Source: Lachnospiraceae bacterium (lineage in GTDB: Bacteria > Bacillota > Clostridia > Lachnospirales > Lachnospiraceae). Taken from it: a stretch of 64,000 bases of DNA. The stretch's first letter is position 1. Each line of letters begins with the position of its first letter. The DNA lies in assembly GCA_015056905.1 (NCBI GenBank), contig SVFI01000006.1:61711-125710 (forward strand). Direction: 5' to 3'. Shown one piece after another: positions 50,527 through 59,628 of this stretch. Under the pieces are notes generated by a model. It did no database searches. It worked only from the letters and a program-made list of their open reading frames with translations, and was not told the origin of the DNA. A program made the position numbers and the translations under genes.

Positions 50527-51675
50527 ATGAAAAAAAGATTCTGGAGTATTTGCCTTATTCTCATAACATCAGTTTGGCTGCTTACCGGCTGTATTTCGGC
50601 GGAGGAACGTGCGCAGGCGGAGGAGTGGCGCAAGCAGGGTGAGAAGAATGCAGTTACCTATGTGAAACAAAAATACGGATTTGAAGCTGAGGTTGTGAGT
50701 AGTGACACACAGAAGGTTTCAGATCTTTTCGGGGCGAGACTTACATCGAAATCGCTTGTCACGATGGAATATGGTGGCAAAGAATTCGGAGTGCTCATCG
50801 AAGCAGAGCAGTCCCGCATGGATGAGGCGGCGGATAATTACCAGAAAGAAGAGGTTGAGGAAGCGTTTACGAAGGAAGTGACTGAGCTTCTCGGAACGTC
50901 GCCGGATTGCATCAACATGAAAGGCGGAGACAATGTTGACGGATGGGGTAAAAACGGTGATGCGTTTTACAACATGTATTTTCATGAGTATTATGACGGC
51001 GAAAATCTGGAGGAGCTGATTTGCGAATACCGGTTTTATTGTGTGGCGGAGACATTAAAGGATATCGATTTGGATAGTCTTTGGGAGAAGAATGAGAATC
51101 CGATGTTTGGAAGTAAAAGTGTGAATCTGCTCTTAGTTACATATGATTCCGAGGAGGATATGGAAAAATGCAATATACATCCTCTTGATAATCTGAAAAC
51201 AAGCGTATATGAACATGGTATGTTTGTTTCCGATGCTCTGTTTAAAGATACCAATAAGGTGATTACATTTGATTTTGAGATTAAGCAGTGCGGAGATTTT
51301 TATTACCTGAATGTCGAAGCAGATCCTTCTCGGTACAGTATCAGAGAAGATGCAGAACTTTATGAGGCATCCGAGTGGAACGGACATGGATTTAATAATG
51401 CGACAGCCATCAGTGATACTGCATATTATTTGGAGGGCGATACGGAGTATACGCTTTATATTTATTATCCGAAAGAAAAATTTGCTGCAATTCCTTCAGG
51501 TGAACATGAGGAAGGGGTAGTACTTACATCGAGGCGTATATCGAATGAAACGGGCAAGGAATCCTATGATATTTTCTCCCATACAAGCGAGGTACCTGAT
51601 TATGAAGTGTTCTGGGATTACCATGTGGACAGCGATAATTATTCGTTCCGACTTATGTATAATGCGCAGGAGTAG
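50527..51675 (+). CDS. Lipoprotein of unknown function
   Basis: A 382-aa surface lipoprotein. The signal peptide is MKKRFWSICLILITSVWLL followed by the lipobox TGC (Cys22). The mature part is acidic with a helical start (AEERAQAEEWRKQGEKNAVT) and strand-rich repeats such as YYLNVEADPSRYSI and YTLYIYYPKEK. No enzyme motif is seen. It lies alone, with a long 140-bp AT-rich leader. Confidence 0.75.
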   Translation: MKKRFWSICLILITSVWLLTGCISAEERAQAEEWRKQGEKNAVTYVKQKYGFEAEVVSSDTQKVSDLFGARLTSKSLVTMEYGGKEFGVLIEAEQSRMDEAADNYQKEEVEEAFTKEVTELLGTSPDCINMKGGDNVDGWGKNGDAFYNMYFHEYYDGENLEELICEYRFYCVAETLKDIDLDSLWEKNENPMFGSKSVNLLLVTYDSEEDMEKCNIHPLDNLKTSVYEHGMFVSDALFKDTNKVITFDFEIKQCGDFYYLNVEADPSRYSIREDAELYEASEWNGHGFNNATAISDTAYYLEGDTEYTLYIYYPKEKFAAIPSGEHEEGVVLTSRRISNETGKESYDIFSHTSEVPDYEVFWDYHVDSDNYSFRLMYNAQE

Positions 51676-51681
51676 TTGCTT

Positions 51682-51723
51682 ATGATTAACAGAGAAGATA
51701 TGTTGGAGATTGTCAGGAACTGA
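51682..51723 (+). pseudogene. Possible DUF4317 N-terminal remnant
   Basis: Thirteen codons read MINREDMLEIVRN-stop. DUF4317 proteins of related clostridia begin with a very similar MINREDMLEL segment, so this may be the cut-off start of such a gene. Only the first ~10 residues match, so chance cannot be excluded. Confidence 0.3.
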
Positions 51724-51760
51724 TGCAACGCTTATACAATGAACAGAAGAGGAAGAAGAA

Positions 51761-52657
51761 ATGTACGAATTAATTCAGGTTTCGGGAAACAGTTATTATA
51801 TCCAGAGTCCGGCGAAAATCGGGCTTGTAAAATTAAATGACACAGAGGTTTGCCTCATTGACAGCGGAAATGATAAGGATGCGGGCAAAAAGGTCCGCCG
51901 CGTATTGGATGAGAACGGCTGGACGCTGAAGGCAATTTACAATACGCATTCCCACGCGGACCATATCGGCGGAAACAAGTATTTACAGACGCAGACGGGA
52001 TGCGATATTTATGCGCCGGGTATTGAGCAGTTTTTTACATGCGCGCCTGTGCTGGAACCTGCTTTTTTATACGGAGGATGTCCGGGAAAAGAATTGCGTC
52101 ACAAATTTCTGATGGCACAGGAGAGTGTCGTGCAGGCCATGACAGCGGACGATTTGCCGGAGGGGATGGAGATGATTCAGCTTCCGGGACACACGTTTGA
52201 CATGGTAGGATTGCGCACGGCGGATGATGTGGTATATTTGGCGGACTGCCTCTCAAGCAGGGAGACGATAGATAAATACAAAATCGGTTTTATCTATGAT
52301 GTCGGGGCATATCTTGAAACGCTTGAAAAGGTCAAAGGGATGAAGGCAAAGATGTTTGTGCCTTCGCATACAGTGCCGATGGACGATATCACAGAGTTAG
52401 CTCAGTACAATATTGACAAGGTACTGGAAGTGGCAGAAAAAATTGAGGGACTTTGCGACACGCCGATGAGCTTTGAACAACTGCTTAAGAAATTGTTCGA
52501 GGAGTACGAGCTGACAATGACGTTTGAACAGCATGCGCTTGTCGGAAGTACGGTGCGCTCTTATCTGACCTGGCTGAAAGACAGCGGAAGAATTTCAGCG
52601 AAGATGGATGGGAATGTGTTAATGTTTGAACGAATAGGAGAAAAGCATTGGACATAA
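51761..52657 (+). CDS. Metallo-beta-lactamase-fold hydrolase
   Basis: A 298-aa MBL-superfamily protein with the metal motif H63-S-H65-A-D67-H68 (NTHSHADHIGG), LPGHTFDMVG, YLADCLSS and VPSHTVP. A ~75-aa C-terminal helical winged-helix-like extension (EQHALVGSTVRSYLTWLKDS) recalls the glyoxalase II/LACTB2-like hydrolases. The substrate is unknown. GAGGAAGAAG precedes the ATG. The next gene starts at TTG 52648, 10 bp before its end, so an operon through 56319 is likely. Confidence 0.88.
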   Translation: MYELIQVSGNSYYIQSPAKIGLVKLNDTEVCLIDSGNDKDAGKKVRRVLDENGWTLKAIYNTHSHADHIGGNKYLQTQTGCDIYAPGIEQFFTCAPVLEPAFLYGGCPGKELRHKFLMAQESVVQAMTADDLPEGMEMIQLPGHTFDMVGLRTADDVVYLADCLSSRETIDKYKIGFIYDVGAYLETLEKVKGMKAKMFVPSHTVPMDDITELAQYNIDKVLEVAEKIEGLCDTPMSFEQLLKKLFEEYELTMTFEQHALVGSTVRSYLTWLKDSGRISAKMDGNVLMFERIGEKHWT

Positions 52658-53364
52658 ACAAACTTAAAGTATGTATACGAATTATGATTTACAGCATTGT
52701 AATTTCAGCTGTTTTTCTTTATGCGACCTGTTTTTTTAATGAGTGTAGTCTGTTGCAGGCGTGGGATCATATGGAAGTACGGCCTTGGGTTATTTTTTCG
52801 TGCATTTTAAACGGTTATGTGCTTTTGGTCTGCTTGCTTGTGGTGGGGTTGGGATTTACCCCGCTTCCGGAGATTCCCGGACAATGGGAAAAGGAACAGC
52901 TCATCGTCTGCAGATATGCGGATTTTACCTATAGCGCATTGGCAGTCCTGTGTATTGGAATGGCAACATTCATGCTGTACGGTGCATATGTAAATGTGAC
53001 GAACCCGGGGGGATGGAACCCGTGGGAGGCAGCCATTGTGCTGGGCGGCGCTTCCGTTATGTTTTATGCGCTGGGCGGAGTGTTCCTCATGTTTATGGTA
53101 AATTACGTGCTGGTGCTCTATCCGGGCGGTTTTGTTTTTCGCAATCTTCTCAGAAAAAAATATTGTATTGAGGATGTTCAGGTAGAGTATGTCAGTGTGA
53201 TTTATTCTTACAAGCATCGTTCGTTTCGACTAAAGACACCGGACAGGAATTTTTGGATCAACCGCTATTGCAGTCATTATTATGAGGCAGAAAAGTACGT
53301 GTGTGCGAAGTATCCGGATATGGAAACATATAGGAACATGAAACAGGAAGTGAGTTCGAGGTAA
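52648..53364 (+). CDS. Multipass membrane protein, unknown
   Basis: A 238-aa protein with four hydrophobic helices (~9-28, 48-72, 95-115, 130-158) and a C-terminal cytoplasmic segment (~165-238) with VEYVSVIYSYKHRSFRLKTP, the strand pattern of a PH-like tail. The start is TTG with AGGAG 6 nt upstream, inside the end of the MBL gene. It is 3 bp before the S66 peptidase gene. No named family recognised. Confidence 0.7.
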   Translation: MDINKLKVCIRIMIYSIVISAVFLYATCFFNECSLLQAWDHMEVRPWVIFSCILNGYVLLVCLLVVGLGFTPLPEIPGQWEKEQLIVCRYADFTYSALAVLCIGMATFMLYGAYVNVTNPGGWNPWEAAIVLGGASVMFYALGGVFLMFMVNYVLVLYPGGFVFRNLLRKKYCIEDVQVEYVSVIYSYKHRSFRLKTPDRNFWINRYCSHYYEAEKYVCAKYPDMETYRNMKQEVSSR

Positions 53365-53367
53365 CTT

Positions 53368-54246
53368 ATGCTGAAAATAGGTGATAAAGTAGGAATTGTT
53401 TGCTGTTCCAATCCGCAAAGGCGTGAGAGTGAACCGCAGATAAAAGAATTGGAGCGTATTTTGCGGGATATGGGACTGAATCCGGTGTTCGGCAATCACA
53501 TATATGAGAAGTGTGACATGCACGGGATATGTGGGAGTGCGGCGCCGCAGGAACGCGCCGGAGTGTTGATGAATTTTTACCGTGATGACGCAATCAAGGC
53601 AATTTTTGACATTTCCGGAGGAGACATTGCGAACGGTGTCCTGCCGCATTTGGATTATAATGTAATCGCTTCAAAATCCAAACTTTTCTGGGGATACAGC
53701 GATTTGACCACATTGGTTAATGCGGTTTATGCGATGACAGGAAAGCCATCCGTGCTCTATCAGGTACGCAATATGATATCTGCGGAGAATGGTAAGCATC
53801 AGATAACGGATTTTCGAGATGCGGTTATGGAATCGGAGCGTAGGCAAGAGGTAAGCCGTGGCTTATTTCAAATAGATTATAAGTTTCTGCAGGGAAAAGA
53901 AATGCAGGGAATCGTCGTAGGAGGTAATATCCGGTGCTTTTTGAAACTGGCCGGTACTCCTTATATGCCTGATTTAAGCGGGAAAATACTGCTCTTAGAA
54001 GCAAGGAGTGGTTTGGCGATGCAGATAGAAACATATTTCGCGCAGCTTGCGCAGATGGGTGCATTTGAGAAGGTGTCCGGTGTTTTGCTCGGCACTTTTT
54101 CACAACTGGAGAAGGTGTGCGGAATATCGGCGATTCAAATTTTAATTCAAAAATACGTCAGCAAGGATGTTCCGATTGCTGTCACACGTAATATCGGGCA
54201 TGGAACCGACGCAAAAGCAATCATGATAGGACGGGAATTGTCATGA
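53368..54246 (+). CDS. S66 peptidase (LD-carboxypeptidase/MccF-like)
   Basis: A 292-aa serine peptidase of family S66. The nucleophile is Ser111 in FWGYSDLT, and the C-terminal catalytic His278 is in TRNIGHGTD; the Glu in LLLEARSG is the usual third member. Family members remove D-Ala from murein tetrapeptides (LdcA) or destroy microcin C-type peptide antibiotics (MccF). It overlaps an MFS transporter by 4 bp, which could import or export the same peptide-like compound. Which role applies is open. Confidence 0.9.
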   Translation: MLKIGDKVGIVCCSNPQRRESEPQIKELERILRDMGLNPVFGNHIYEKCDMHGICGSAAPQERAGVLMNFYRDDAIKAIFDISGGDIANGVLPHLDYNVIASKSKLFWGYSDLTTLVNAVYAMTGKPSVLYQVRNMISAENGKHQITDFRDAVMESERRQEVSRGLFQIDYKFLQGKEMQGIVVGGNIRCFLKLAGTPYMPDLSGKILLLEARSGLAMQIETYFAQLAQMGAFEKVSGVLLGTFSQLEKVCGISAIQILIQKYVSKDVPIAVTRNIGHGTDAKAIMIGRELS

Positions 54247-55421
54247 AGACATTAAAAAGCTACGAACATACAATTTATGCAAGTTATTTGGGATATATTA
54301 CGCAGGCGATAGTAAATAATTTTTTGCCGCTCTTATTTTTGACATTATCGGGGCAATATGCTTTGACGTTGGATAAGATTACGCTGATTACAACGATGAA
54401 TTTTGCGGTGCAGCTTCTGGTAGATTTGCTGTCTGCGAGATTTATTGACAAAATCGGTTACAGAGTTGCTGTTGTAGCCGCGCATGTTTTTGCGGCAGCA
54501 GGATTGGTCGGAATGGCATTTTTGCCGGAACTCCTGCCGGGAGCTTATGCAGGAATCCTGCTTTGTGTGGTACTTTATGCCATCGGAGGAGGAATTATTG
54601 AAGTTTTAATCAGTCCGATTGTAGAAGCGTGCCCGACGGAAAAGAAAGAGGCAGCAATGAGTCTTTTGCATTCCTTTTATTGCTGGGGACATGTTGCGGT
54701 CGTACTTTTTTCAACGCTGTTTTTCCATGTGTGCGGGATTGAAAATTGGAAGGTGCTTGCATGTCTTTGGGCGATTGTGCCACTGCTCAACGCCGTATAT
54801 TTTGCAAAAGTGCCGATTTTTCCGATTGTGAGCGGGCATGAAAAGATGTCGCTTAGAGGACTGTTCGGACAGAAAGTGTTTTGGGTTCTTTTGGTACTTA
54901 TGGTTGGTGCAGGAGCATCGGAACAGGGGATGAGCCAGTGGGCATCAACATTTGCAGAGTCTGCGCTTGGCGTGAGCAAAATGGTAGGAGATTTGGCGGG
55001 GCCTTGCGCTTTTGCAATTTTTATGGGGACGGCGCGTGCGCTGTACGGGAAATACAGTGACAAAATTTCGCTGAAAAAGGTGATGGTGACAAGTGCATGT
55101 CTTTGTATTGTGTGTTACCTGACAGCATCACTGACATCAAGTCCGGCTTGGGGATTGATTGGTTGTGCGGTGTGCGGATTTTCGGTCGGTATTTTCTGGC
55201 CGGGAACTTTTTCGCTTGCAGCTGTCAAACTTCCGACTGCAGGGACGGCAATGTATGCGTTTATGGCGCTTGCAGGCGATGTCGGATGCGCGGCAGGACC
55301 GACAGTAGTGGGGATGGCGGCAAATCTTTGCAGCGGTGACTTGAAAACAGGACTTTTGTCGGCGCTTGTTTTTCCGGTTATGATTTTAATCGGAATGACA
55401 ATTTTAAGAGATAAAAAGTAA
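54243..55421 (+). CDS. MFS transporter
   Basis: A 392-aa major facilitator with twelve predicted helices. The loop 2-3 motif is weak but RFIDKIGYRVA after helix 2 fits the MFS signature region, and GYSDKISLKKVMVTS is the corresponding part of the second half. Gly/Ala-rich helices near residues 320-350 (FMALAGDVGCAAGPTVVGMA). It is translationally coupled to the S66 peptidase, suggesting a shared substrate such as a sugar-peptide. Substrate not assignable. Confidence 0.88.
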   Translation: MKTLKSYEHTIYASYLGYITQAIVNNFLPLLFLTLSGQYALTLDKITLITTMNFAVQLLVDLLSARFIDKIGYRVAVVAAHVFAAAGLVGMAFLPELLPGAYAGILLCVVLYAIGGGIIEVLISPIVEACPTEKKEAAMSLLHSFYCWGHVAVVLFSTLFFHVCGIENWKVLACLWAIVPLLNAVYFAKVPIFPIVSGHEKMSLRGLFGQKVFWVLLVLMVGAGASEQGMSQWASTFAESALGVSKMVGDLAGPCAFAIFMGTARALYGKYSDKISLKKVMVTSACLCIVCYLTASLTSSPAWGLIGCAVCGFSVGIFWPGTFSLAAVKLPTAGTAMYAFMALAGDVGCAAGPTVVGMAANLCSGDLKTGLLSALVFPVMILIGMTILRDKK

Positions 55422-55434
55422 GCAGAGGATAATG

Positions 55435-56319
55435 ATGGAAGAACAGACCAAACGAGACAAGATAATAGATACGATTGGCTCAGCGTGCATAAAGATTTGT
55501 GTGCTTATGATGATGTTTTCGTGGGTCGTTGCATACTATCCGTATTATGAAAAGTTATGGTATGAAAAGACGCAGCCTGTCACATGGGAGAGGTATGAGG
55601 CAGAAGCAAAGGCGCAGGCGGCAGAGGGCAGAGAACTTCTGGCGATAGAGTTTACCGGATATCCGACAGAGGGGATGACGACAGATCTTAAGTCTTATGA
55701 ACAGTTTCTGGAAGCAAAGGACGAACCGATTTGTCTTGAGGTTGATGCTGCGAAATTGAAACCGACGGGAGTGTATGAAAAAGTCTATGATTTTTCGCGT
55801 GGAGGGAGTACGAATTCTTATTCGAAATATAATCGTGTGCGGGGTGGGACCGTGATAACACCATCAAGCGCCGCACCGCAGAGAACGACGGAATTGGGGG
55901 CTTTTTTTTACCGATATAAAGCAATTTATGCACAATACTATGTGCTTTCGTTTGAGGAACGTGGCAGAATACTCATTCTTATCAATGATACGGTGGTGGA
56001 CATTCCGAAAAAGGGGAAGGTTCGGTTACCTTTTGCTACCGGTACATGGACACACTTAAAATCCGATGATTCCGAAATGTGGGATTTAATCATAGCAAAT
56101 AATCTGCAGTATGACAGATATCACGAAATGATGTATACGTTAGATGCATCGACATGGTGGTTTGAGTTCGGACTTGATAAAAGAGAGTTTGAGGAGGTGC
56201 GGACCGCGATTGGGGTTATTCTGCTTGCGGGAGGCGGAATCGGGCTGGTTTTGACATTTGTACTTATGTTACTGTTGGCGAAAAGGGATGTCGTAAGACA
56301 GGAAGATAATTCGGATTAG
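55435..56319 (+). CDS. Two-pass membrane protein with extracytoplasmic domain, unknown
   Basis: A 294-aa protein with an N-terminal helix (~13-33) and a C-terminal helix (~258-282) bracketing a ~220-aa extracytoplasmic domain. That domain contains EGRELLAIEFTGYPTEGMTT and RGRILILINDTV-like strands, but no known motif. It follows the MFS gene by 13 bp and probably ends the operon, since a promoter for the next gene lies right after its stop. Confidence 0.65.
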   Translation: MEEQTKRDKIIDTIGSACIKICVLMMMFSWVVAYYPYYEKLWYEKTQPVTWERYEAEAKAQAAEGRELLAIEFTGYPTEGMTTDLKSYEQFLEAKDEPICLEVDAAKLKPTGVYEKVYDFSRGGSTNSYSKYNRVRGGTVITPSSAAPQRTTELGAFFYRYKAIYAQYYVLSFEERGRILILINDTVVDIPKKGKVRLPFATGTWTHLKSDDSEMWDLIIANNLQYDRYHEMMYTLDASTWWFEFGLDKREFEEVRTAIGVILLAGGGIGLVLTFVLMLLLAKRDVVRQEDNSD

Positions 56320-56321
56320 AG

Positions 56322-56350
56322 TTGCCCGATGATTTAAGTCGTAGTATAAT
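56322..56350 (+). promoter_or_regulatory. Promoter of the PAS-GGDEF gene
   Basis: TTGCCC (56322-56327), 17 bp, TATAAT (56345-56350), placing the start near 56357 and a ~35-nt leader before ATG 56392. Confidence 0.65.
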
Positions 56351-56391
56351 AAATGCAGGAAATATTTCATTTTGTGTACGGGGGAATATGT

Positions 56392-57705
56392 ATGGGTGAA
56401 AGAAAAAATAGTGCACTTATTGGCGCGGCATTTCAATCGATATTGGACAGCACCAGAGATATGATGTTTGTCAAAAATGCGGATTTGGTCTATATGGCAG
56501 CATCGCAGCCGTTTGTAAAAATGGTGGGGAAAAAGAGCTCGGATGAGATTGTCGGCAAGACGGATTTGGAGATTTTCGATGACGAAACTCTTGCCAAAAG
56601 ATATATTTCAGACGACAAAATACTGCTCTCCGGAGGAGAAAATCTGATTGATTATATTGAACCGATTACGGATGACGACGGTCAGCACAGATATGGTTCT
56701 ACTTCGAAGTATATTCTGCGGGCAGACGACGGAGAGATTTTGGGGATTTTCGGCGTAACGCGCGACATTACCAAGGATTATATGGCGCGTCAGAATTATC
56801 AGAAGGAATTGAAATATTTGTTTGAACTTCCGGGCGATATATATGCAGTTTCCTATATTGACATTGATAGCTGGCGTATTATCAGTCAGCGCAGACAGTT
56901 AATCAGTGAGGGGACATTGCAATCCTGTCAGACGATGGAAGAACTTGCAGAGGCAGCGGTGGAATCCATTTTGGATAAAGAGAGTGATGCGTCTAAATTC
57001 TATCGCAATTTTACACAGGATTTCCTGCGAAGCATTTTTGAGAGCGGGAGAACACATCTGGCGTTTAAATATGAACGCAGATTGTCAGACGGACGGAAAC
57101 ATTGGGTACTCAATGAAGTGCGTTTTATGACGGATGTTGACAGCGGGCATATGTGTGCCATGCTTTCGGCGAAGAACATCGATAAAGAGAAAATAGAAGA
57201 GCAAAAGCTTGTGATAGCCGCGAAGATGGATAAGATGACCATGGTACTCAACCGTGATACGACGATGGAGTATATCCGGCAGATTTTTGAGCGGGATACA
57301 ACAAATAAGCATGCGCTGTTTATGGTCGATGTCGATAATTTCAAGGCGTTAAATGATACGCATGGTCACCAGGCAGGGGATGAATTTTTGATTGAGTTTG
57401 CTGCGGAATTGAAGAAGCGCTTCCGTGACAGTGATATTGTCGGAAGAGTCGGCGGTGATGAGTTTTTTGCATTGATGCGAAATGTGACTGGGCGTGATGT
57501 TGTAGAAGCGAAGGCAAAAGAATTATTGGCCACAATACAAGGTGTGTGTAGCGAATATGGGGATGTGAGTTTATCCGGAAGTATCGGAATCGCCGTTTAC
57601 CCGGAGAACGGTAAGTCGATTGAGGCACTGTATCTGCGTGCGGACACCGCATTGTATCAGGCAAAGCGGGAAGGCAAAAACAAATATGTTTTCTTTGAAA
57701 AATAG
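56392..57705 (+). CDS. PAS-domain diguanylate cyclase
   Basis: A 437-aa soluble signalling protein. A PAS domain (~10-125; GKTDLEIFDDE, FGVTRDITKDY) is followed by a second PAS-like sensor region (~135-260) and a GGDEF domain (~275-437) with intact GGDEF at 354-358 and the metal-site Asp in MVDVDNFKALND. It should make c-di-GMP; the usual RxxD inhibitory site five residues before GGDEF reads RDSD, so product inhibition is possible. ATG 56392 follows GGGGGAA; an ORF extension to 56353 would overlap the promoter. Confidence 0.9.
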   Translation: MGERKNSALIGAAFQSILDSTRDMMFVKNADLVYMAASQPFVKMVGKKSSDEIVGKTDLEIFDDETLAKRYISDDKILLSGGENLIDYIEPITDDDGQHRYGSTSKYILRADDGEILGIFGVTRDITKDYMARQNYQKELKYLFELPGDIYAVSYIDIDSWRIISQRRQLISEGTLQSCQTMEELAEAAVESILDKESDASKFYRNFTQDFLRSIFESGRTHLAFKYERRLSDGRKHWVLNEVRFMTDVDSGHMCAMLSAKNIDKEKIEEQKLVIAAKMDKMTMVLNRDTTMEYIRQIFERDTTNKHALFMVDVDNFKALNDTHGHQAGDEFLIEFAAELKKRFRDSDIVGRVGGDEFFALMRNVTGRDVVEAKAKELLATIQGVCSEYGDVSLSGSIGIAVYPENGKSIEALYLRADTALYQAKREGKNKYVFFEK

Positions 57706-57719
57706 ATGGGAGTGTTTGT

Positions 57720-58025
57720 ATGGAACATTCAGAACATTTTATAATAGGGACCGGAGAGAAACTCCAGTATTTGGTCCATAATTTTAACGATAATACGATT
57801 CGTTTTATACTGCACTATCCGGGAAGTCCGGATAGTGCTGTTTTACGATTGGCAGTGAAAAAAGTAATTGAGAGCAGCGATGTGTTGCATTCTTCTTTTT
57901 GTGCAGGGGCGGTCCGGTCATTTTGGAAACTGAATAAGATATATGAAGAAAAAGATTACTTTCAGGTAACTGAGACAGAGAGTGTATTGGTAATACGCAT
58001 CTGTCACCTGTGTGCGGTGAGATGA
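57720..58025 (+). CDS. Short protein resembling the start of a condensation-type acyltransferase
   Basis: A 101-aa frame. The segment TIRFILHYPGSPDSAVLRLA, then VIESSDVLHSSF, looks like the first third of a condensation/alcohol-acetyltransferase-like fold, where a His motif would follow later. The frame stops early, so this is either a truncated relic or a small stand-alone protein. The stop overlaps an ATG at 58022 (ATGA). GGGAGTG precedes the start. Confidence 0.5.
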   Translation: MEHSEHFIIGTGEKLQYLVHNFNDNTIRFILHYPGSPDSAVLRLAVKKVIESSDVLHSSFCAGAVRSFWKLNKIYEEKDYFQVTETESVLVIRICHLCAVR

Positions 58026-58102
58026 CAGAGGAAGATAGGCAATTAATTATGAAGATGCTTCATCAGATGTGTATAGAAGTGGAAAAGTTTTGCGAGGTAA
58101 CA

Positions 58103-59278
58103 ATGGAGAATAAAAAAGAAAAAAGAGATTTCCCCGTATGGGCGAAGATATTGCTGGTCATTTTGATTCTTTTTATCAGTTTTTTTGTGGGATTATACGT
58201 TTTCATTTATTCAATGATGCTGGAAATGCATGTGGTGTTTACATGGATAAATCCGTTTGTGTTACCTGCAGTTCTGATACCTCTTGTTTTCTGTAACAAT
58301 AGAGAAAAGGTTCTGAAAATCGAAGGAATTGTGCTTGCTGTTTATCTTGCGGCACTTCTCATTCATGTTGTTGTAATCAGATACAATGAAAGTCTTACCA
58401 TTGACACATCGCCGAATATTGATGTCAATCAATATATGCCATTTAAGGAGGATTCAAAAATTGCCACGCTCGACAGGGAATCAAGTTTGAAACTGACCGG
58501 AGACCTTCCGGTGATAGACGGGGCGGCTGCGGTGTTTCCGGTGTATTCAGCGTTTGTGAATGCGACATATCCGGATACGGTGGAACTTTATGACGGTACA
58601 TTTGAATATAACAATACCATTGGCGGATATATGTTCCTGGCCGAAAAGCAGACAGATATTTTCTTCGGGGCATATCCTTCGGAAGACCAGATTGCTTATG
58701 CAAAGGAAATGGGAACGGAATTTGAATATACACCGATCGGAAGCGAAGCATTTGTTTTCTTTGTACATAAGGATAATCCGATTGCTTCGTTGACGGCGGA
58801 ACAGATAAAGGGAATTTATTCCGGAGAGATTACGAACTGGAAAGAAGTCGGCGGAGCCAATGAAAAGATTGTGGCGTTCCAGAGAAATGAGGGGAGCGGA
58901 AGTCAGAGTATGCTTGTACGCTTTATGGACGGAAAGCCGATCATGAAGGCACCGAGCGAGCAGGTCAACGACCTGATGTCAGGAATTATAGAGCGTGTCT
59001 CCGATTATAAGAGTACGACGGCGTCCATCGGCTTTTCTTTCCGTTATTATGTGGAAGGGATTATTCAAAATCCGAATATAAAGATGATCAGCATAGACGG
59101 TGTGGCACCGACGGTAGAGAATATTAAAAACGGAAGTTATCCGGTGGTGGGACCATTGTATGCAGTCACCTACAAAGGAAATGAGAATGAAAATGTAGAC
59201 TTGTTGCTCGAGTGGGTGTTGTCTGACGAGGGGCAGGAAATTATTGAAAAAACCGGATATGCGGGAATTTCAAAATAA
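58103..59278 (+). CDS. PstS-like substrate-binding protein with N-terminal membrane domain
   Basis: A 391-aa protein with three N-terminal transmembrane helices (~13-36, 45-63, 72-92) and an extracytoplasmic type II periplasmic-binding-protein domain. FAFVFFVHKDNPIASLTAEQ-type sequence, YSGEITNWKEVGG, FQRNEGSGSQ and SIGFSFRYYVEG match PstS-like phosphate binders. A PBP fused to a membrane anchor without permease genes nearby suggests a sensor or scavenging role. GAGGTAAC precedes ATG 58103; an in-frame ATG 58022 would add 27 helical residues and be coupled to the preceding ORF. Confidence 0.8.
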   Translation: MENKKEKRDFPVWAKILLVILILFISFFVGLYVFIYSMMLEMHVVFTWINPFVLPAVLIPLVFCNNREKVLKIEGIVLAVYLAALLIHVVVIRYNESLTIDTSPNIDVNQYMPFKEDSKIATLDRESSLKLTGDLPVIDGAAAVFPVYSAFVNATYPDTVELYDGTFEYNNTIGGYMFLAEKQTDIFFGAYPSEDQIAYAKEMGTEFEYTPIGSEAFVFFVHKDNPIASLTAEQIKGIYSGEITNWKEVGGANEKIVAFQRNEGSGSQSMLVRFMDGKPIMKAPSEQVNDLMSGIIERVSDYKSTTASIGFSFRYYVEGIIQNPNIKMISIDGVAPTVENIKNGSYPVVGPLYAVTYKGNENENVDLLLEWVLSDEGQEIIEKTGYAGISK

Positions 59279-59334
59279 AATCAAATATTTTTTCGAAAAT
59301 GTGTTAGACTTTGTTTTTCTTTGAGTCTATCTGT

Positions 59335-59613
59335 ATGTCGGTTTTTTGTGCCGGCGGTGTCGGAAATAAAGAATATCTGATGCAGCGCGCGGCGGAGTTT
59401 TATCAGAAAAAGTCAGCCACCGGTCAGCTACAGGCAAAGGTCAGCCCGGCAGAACTGATAACATATATTTCATCCGCGTATACAGGTATTCAGACATGTG
59501 CGATTGTGTATCACTGCTACAATAAAAATCCGATTGCACAGATGTATGATGTGAGAGGGCAGCACAGAGTGCTTGCAAAAACCGTGAATTATCTATTGGG
59601 AGCAGAGGAGTAA
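59335..59613 (+). pseudogene. TetR-type C-terminal domain fragment
   Basis: A 92-aa frame whose helices (LMQRAAEFYQKK, LITYISSAYTGIQTCAIVYH, HRVLAKTVNYLLG) look like the ligand-binding half of a TetR regulator. The DNA-binding half is missing and no ribosome binding site precedes the ATG. An inverted repeat TAGACT...AGTCTA (59305-59330 region) just upstream could be an operator relic. It is 15 bp before the alpha/beta hydrolase gene. Confidence 0.45.
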
Positions 59614-59628
59614 AAGGAGGAAATAGCA

